From positions 1,178,001-1,242,000 of the forward strand of contig CP047043.1 of NCBI GenBank assembly GCA_020541285.1: a stretch of 64,000 bases of DNA, read 5' to 3'. The DNA is from Candidatus Gillettellia adelgis (GTDB lineage: Bacteria > Pseudomonadota > Gammaproteobacteria > Enterobacterales > Enterobacteriaceae). The notes beneath the pieces were generated by a model that saw only the letters and a list, made by a program, of their open reading frames with translations, ran no database searches and was not told the origin of the DNA. Every line of letters starts with the position of its first letter. Position 1 is the stretch's first letter. Below, one piece after another: positions 61,555 through 64,000 of this stretch. A program made the position numbers and the translations under genes.

Positions 61555-61969
61555 TTTAAGTAGGTATATAATCATTGATACTATCGATATTTATCAAGAT
61601 AGAAACTGGTCTTGCTTGCAGTGATTTTTATTATTTTTACTTATCTGTGTTACTAACTAACGTAAAATTTTCGAGAGTCGCAAACTAAATCTTTCATTTT
61701 ATTACTGTATCCCAGGAGCAGTGTACTAAAGCATTCCAATTAAATTATCGCTTTATTACAATCATTGAGACCCAATTGGTATCATTAGTAAGTGTGCGTA
61801 TATTAAGAAAATCAAGAAAAGTTACGCAATATCTTAATTGTTATATTTTTAATTAAATACGTGTTTTCATTCTGGTAAAATAAGCGATATTTTATAATTG
61901 AATGGTTTATTCGGCAGGAGCACCATGCTAGGTGCAGCATGCAATTTTAATACATCAGTCTTTATCCAT
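61555..61969. other. spacer between cysS and right arm
   Basis: About 415 bp with no recognisable gene or clear terminator. Confidence 0.5.
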
Positions 61970-62507
61970 TATTTTGCTTTCTATAATCTATATTTTTCGA
62001 AACGTATCTCGTTATGTGTGATTTTCTTTTGTATGTTACAGGCATACGATGAATGAACAGGGTAATTTCTTTAATATGCTCCTTTGTAGTTTTGTTAACT
62101 TTAACCATGTCTTTTCACTGTCATGCTTATTAACCTAGAAGAACAAACAATGCTCTTATACCTAAGAGTGTCATCATTAGCGATGATGTTATAGACAAGA
62201 GATTCAATGAATATTTATTCGTTAATTAGTCTTAATAATGGTGTATATACATTATAATTTAAGATGTACAAATACCCATCGGAGTTCTAATTGTTTGCAT
62301 GTTATCTCATCTGAGTTATGATTTAATGCTATTAATAACTAATATATAAATGTATGAATATACACAGTTTTAGTAGTGCAACTGTGAAGTACTCGCTCCT
62401 ATAAAATGCTATGATTTTATGAAATTATACTTTCTCTAATCACAGTGTCTGTAATTAAGAGTCCTAGTATCATTATTTGACTACTGACGAGTGGAATTTT
62501 AGTCAAG
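61970..62507 (-). repeat. right arm of the inverted repeat flanking cysS
   Basis: Reverse complement of 59158-59697, with the perfectly identical 168-bp core at 62195-62362. On the minus strand the shared frame starting MVKVNKTTKEHIKEITLF stays open here for about 49 codons, whereas the left-arm copy stops after about 24. I do not recognise the product and cannot say it is a gene. Confidence 0.95.
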
Positions 62508-62806
62508 AAATAACATTTGTATATAAAAGCATCCGCAATGATAACCAGTATATCCCCGTAATGTTTGAATGTCTAAAAACATATAAATAGACTGGTTAAT
62601 TAATCGAAACTAATTTAAAAAAAATCTTTTACTTTCGTTGATGAATTAAACGTTAAGCGTAATATTTATGCATGCTTTTGCAGTTATCTTGACAAGTAAT
62701 GATAGCGAATAAAAGTTAATACATATAACTTTTCAAATAAAGTGGTTTAAATGAGTATTATTACTATTACAAAAGCGATTACTCTAACCTAGGCTTAACG
62801 TAAATA
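62508..62806. other. intergenic between right arm and fre
   Basis: About 300 bp of AT-rich sequence with no gene or clear terminator. Confidence 0.5.
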
Positions 62807-63508
62807 TTAGACAAATGAAAAAGCATCACCGAAGACATGTGCCTCTTGCGCACCACGTTCAGCACAAAAATGTTTACGAAAGATTTTTGCCATTTCGAAA
62901 CGACCAGCAATATAAATATCATGCTCTGCTAGCGTGCAAAAATCCTGTAAGACAGCACTCAGCACAGTACCACGACGGCCATACCACTGATCTGTTGGTC
63001 GCTCAACAACCGAGTTCACCTGTAAATTTGGGTATTTTTTCGATAGCATTTCTAGTTCATTTTGATCGTACAGATTCTTCACTTCTCTTCCACCCCAATA
63101 CATTGAGATATAGCGATCAGGCTGTTTCTCTAGCGCTGCCAATAAAATTGAACGTACGTAAGAAAAACCCGTCCCTACGGCTATGAGCAAAAGAGGACGG
63201 CATCCTGCTTCACGCAACCAAGCGTTACCATACGGCATATCAATAGTAATGGTCTGTGATTTTAAAATAAGCTCTATCACCGCTATAGCATAGATATTGA
63301 GTTCCGATGCACTAATATGTAACTCAATATACTCCTGTTGAGATGGTGTCGATGCCAAAGAAAATGGGCGCTTGTCATATGGATCCATCACCACCATTAA
63401 ATATTGTCCAGCCTTAAATGAACATGGCATTTCAGGTGCTAAACGAACGCGATATACGATATCGGTAATAGCTTCCACTAAAGTCACATTACACTTCAAT
63501 ATTGCCAT
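62807..63508 (-). CDS. fre: NAD(P)H-flavin reductase
   Basis: Reduces free flavins with NAD(P)H; the reduced flavin serves ferric iron reduction and ribonucleotide reductase activation, among others. Length 233, as in E. coli. The flavin-binding RPFS motif is at 47-50, GQYLMVV precedes it, and the pyridine-nucleotide segment reads AVGTGFSY (110-117) where E. coli has AGGTGFSY, a Gly-to-Val change at 111. [11 protein letters not shown] and FGDAFSFV close the protein. The partner gene ubiD upstream is decayed. Confidence 0.96.
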   Translation of the reverse strand: MAILKCNVTLVEAITDIVYRVRLAPEMPCSFKAGQYLMVVMDPYDKRPFSLASTPSQQEYIELHISASELNIYAIAVIELILKSQTITIDMPYGNAWLREAGCRPLLLIAVGTGFSYVRSILLAALEKQPDRYISMYWGGREVKNLYDQNELEMLSKKYPNLQVNSVVERPTDQWYGRRGTVLSAVLQDFCTLAEHDIYIAGRFEMAKIFRKHFCAERGAQEAHVFGDAFSFV

Positions 63509-63559
63509 GCGTTACCTCATTTCAGTGATCTACAGTTCGCTGGTATCCACCTAACATTA

Positions 63560-64000
63560 CAGTATTAGTTGTGGTCACTAAAAAATTTTAAGCGCATCCT
63601 AGATTTTATAATTTTTACCTGTACTTTTCATCTATCTAGATTAGATACCCTACTTTCTCTGAGTTTCACGAAGCCATCTGTTAAAAATATCAAGCCCTAT
63701 CTTGCACCTAATTTAGCAACTGGTGAAGCAAAATCTAGATAGTCCATTGATGTATGTTTTACCAAAAGATATCTTTTTGGTAGATTTATGCGAATTATCA
63801 ATACTCATATTACATAACTCCAATCACGCGCGTTGATATTACATCATCACAGATTATGATGAGATTAGTATATGTCAATTGATAAAAGAATAACCACATG
63901 CCATTAGCACTCGCTTGGCATAACCAGAATACTGTTTATAGTTACTACGATACCGCGATACTAACACCCCGTAAAGGAAAAATAAAAACAACAATTTCTG
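63560..64000 (-). pseudogene. ubiD: decayed 3-octaprenyl-4-hydroxybenzoate decarboxylase, C-terminal part, cut by window edge
   Basis: Directly upstream of fre, as in E. coli. Reading the minus strand: YTNLIIICDDVISTR (about 63815-63865; E. coli YTKFVIVCDDDVNAR), DYLDFASPVAKLGAR then stop (about 63690-63745; E. coli DYLDFASPVAGLGSK), and WLRETQRK, stop at 63650-63652, GI (E. coli WPGETQREWGRPI). The Trp codon of EWG has become an amber stop, and frame changes separate the blocks. The rest lies beyond the window. Confidence 0.9.

Overview
The window looks like a piece of chromosome from an obligate, host-restricted gammaproteobacterium of the Enterobacterales, most likely an insect endosymbiont whose genome is still decaying. 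Almost every recognisable protein is a close homologue of an Escherichia coli K-12 protein, often with exactly the same length. The DNA is AT-rich, yet only about 45% of it (roughly 29 of 64 kb) is intact coding sequence. Long gene deserts separate the genes, and the relics that can be read sit where E. coli synteny predicts: sfsA, ybiT, sucB, sucA, xerC and ubiD, plus a faint sdhB. No IS element, prophage, CRISPR array or rRNA was seen. The genus cannot be fixed from this window; mealybug or Sodalis-allied symbionts with low coding density would fit.

Layout. 0-6.8 kb: mrcB (PBP1b), an sfsA relic, dksA, ygdQ. 6.8-10.7 kb: a 3.9 kb desert. 10.7-16 kb: sppA, ansA, bcr. 18-19 kb: gpsA. 20.9-22.5 kb: ybiT relic. 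23.9-30 kb: the suc operon on the minus strand, with sucC and sucD intact and sucB and sucA ruined. 33.5-38.4 kb: the mlaFEDCB-ibaG-murA cluster in E. coli order. 38.4-42.9 kb: parC and parE (topoisomerase IV). 44.8 kb: bssS with a clear terminator. 48.1-51.6 kb: ytfL, ppa, cyaY. 51.7-57.3 kb: lptM, dapF, decayed xerC, yigB, uvrD. 57.6-61.6 kb: tRNA-Arg(UCU), folD, cysS. 62.8-64 kb: fre, then the end of a decayed ubiD.

Functions kept: cell-envelope upkeep (PBP1b, MurA, Mla lipid transport, LptM, SppA), DAP/lysine synthesis (DapF, probably fed with succinyl-CoA by SucCD), phospholipid precursor supply (GpsA), chromosome topology and repair (ParC/ParE, UvrD), folate C1 metabolism (FolD), tRNA charging (CysS), pyrophosphate removal (Ppa), flavin and iron-sulfur housekeeping (Fre, YigB, CyaY), stringent-type regulation (DksA) and a few transporters (Bcr, YgdQ, YtfL).

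Most unusual points: a ~540 bp inverted repeat flanking cysS with a 168 bp perfectly identical core; loss of 2-oxoglutarate dehydrogenase (sucAB) with retention of succinyl-CoA synthetase (sucCD); a 37-codon lptM reduced to its conserved core; a Thr-to-Pro change at the key STAS position of MlaB; and loss of xerC. I found no new multi-gene system in the window.
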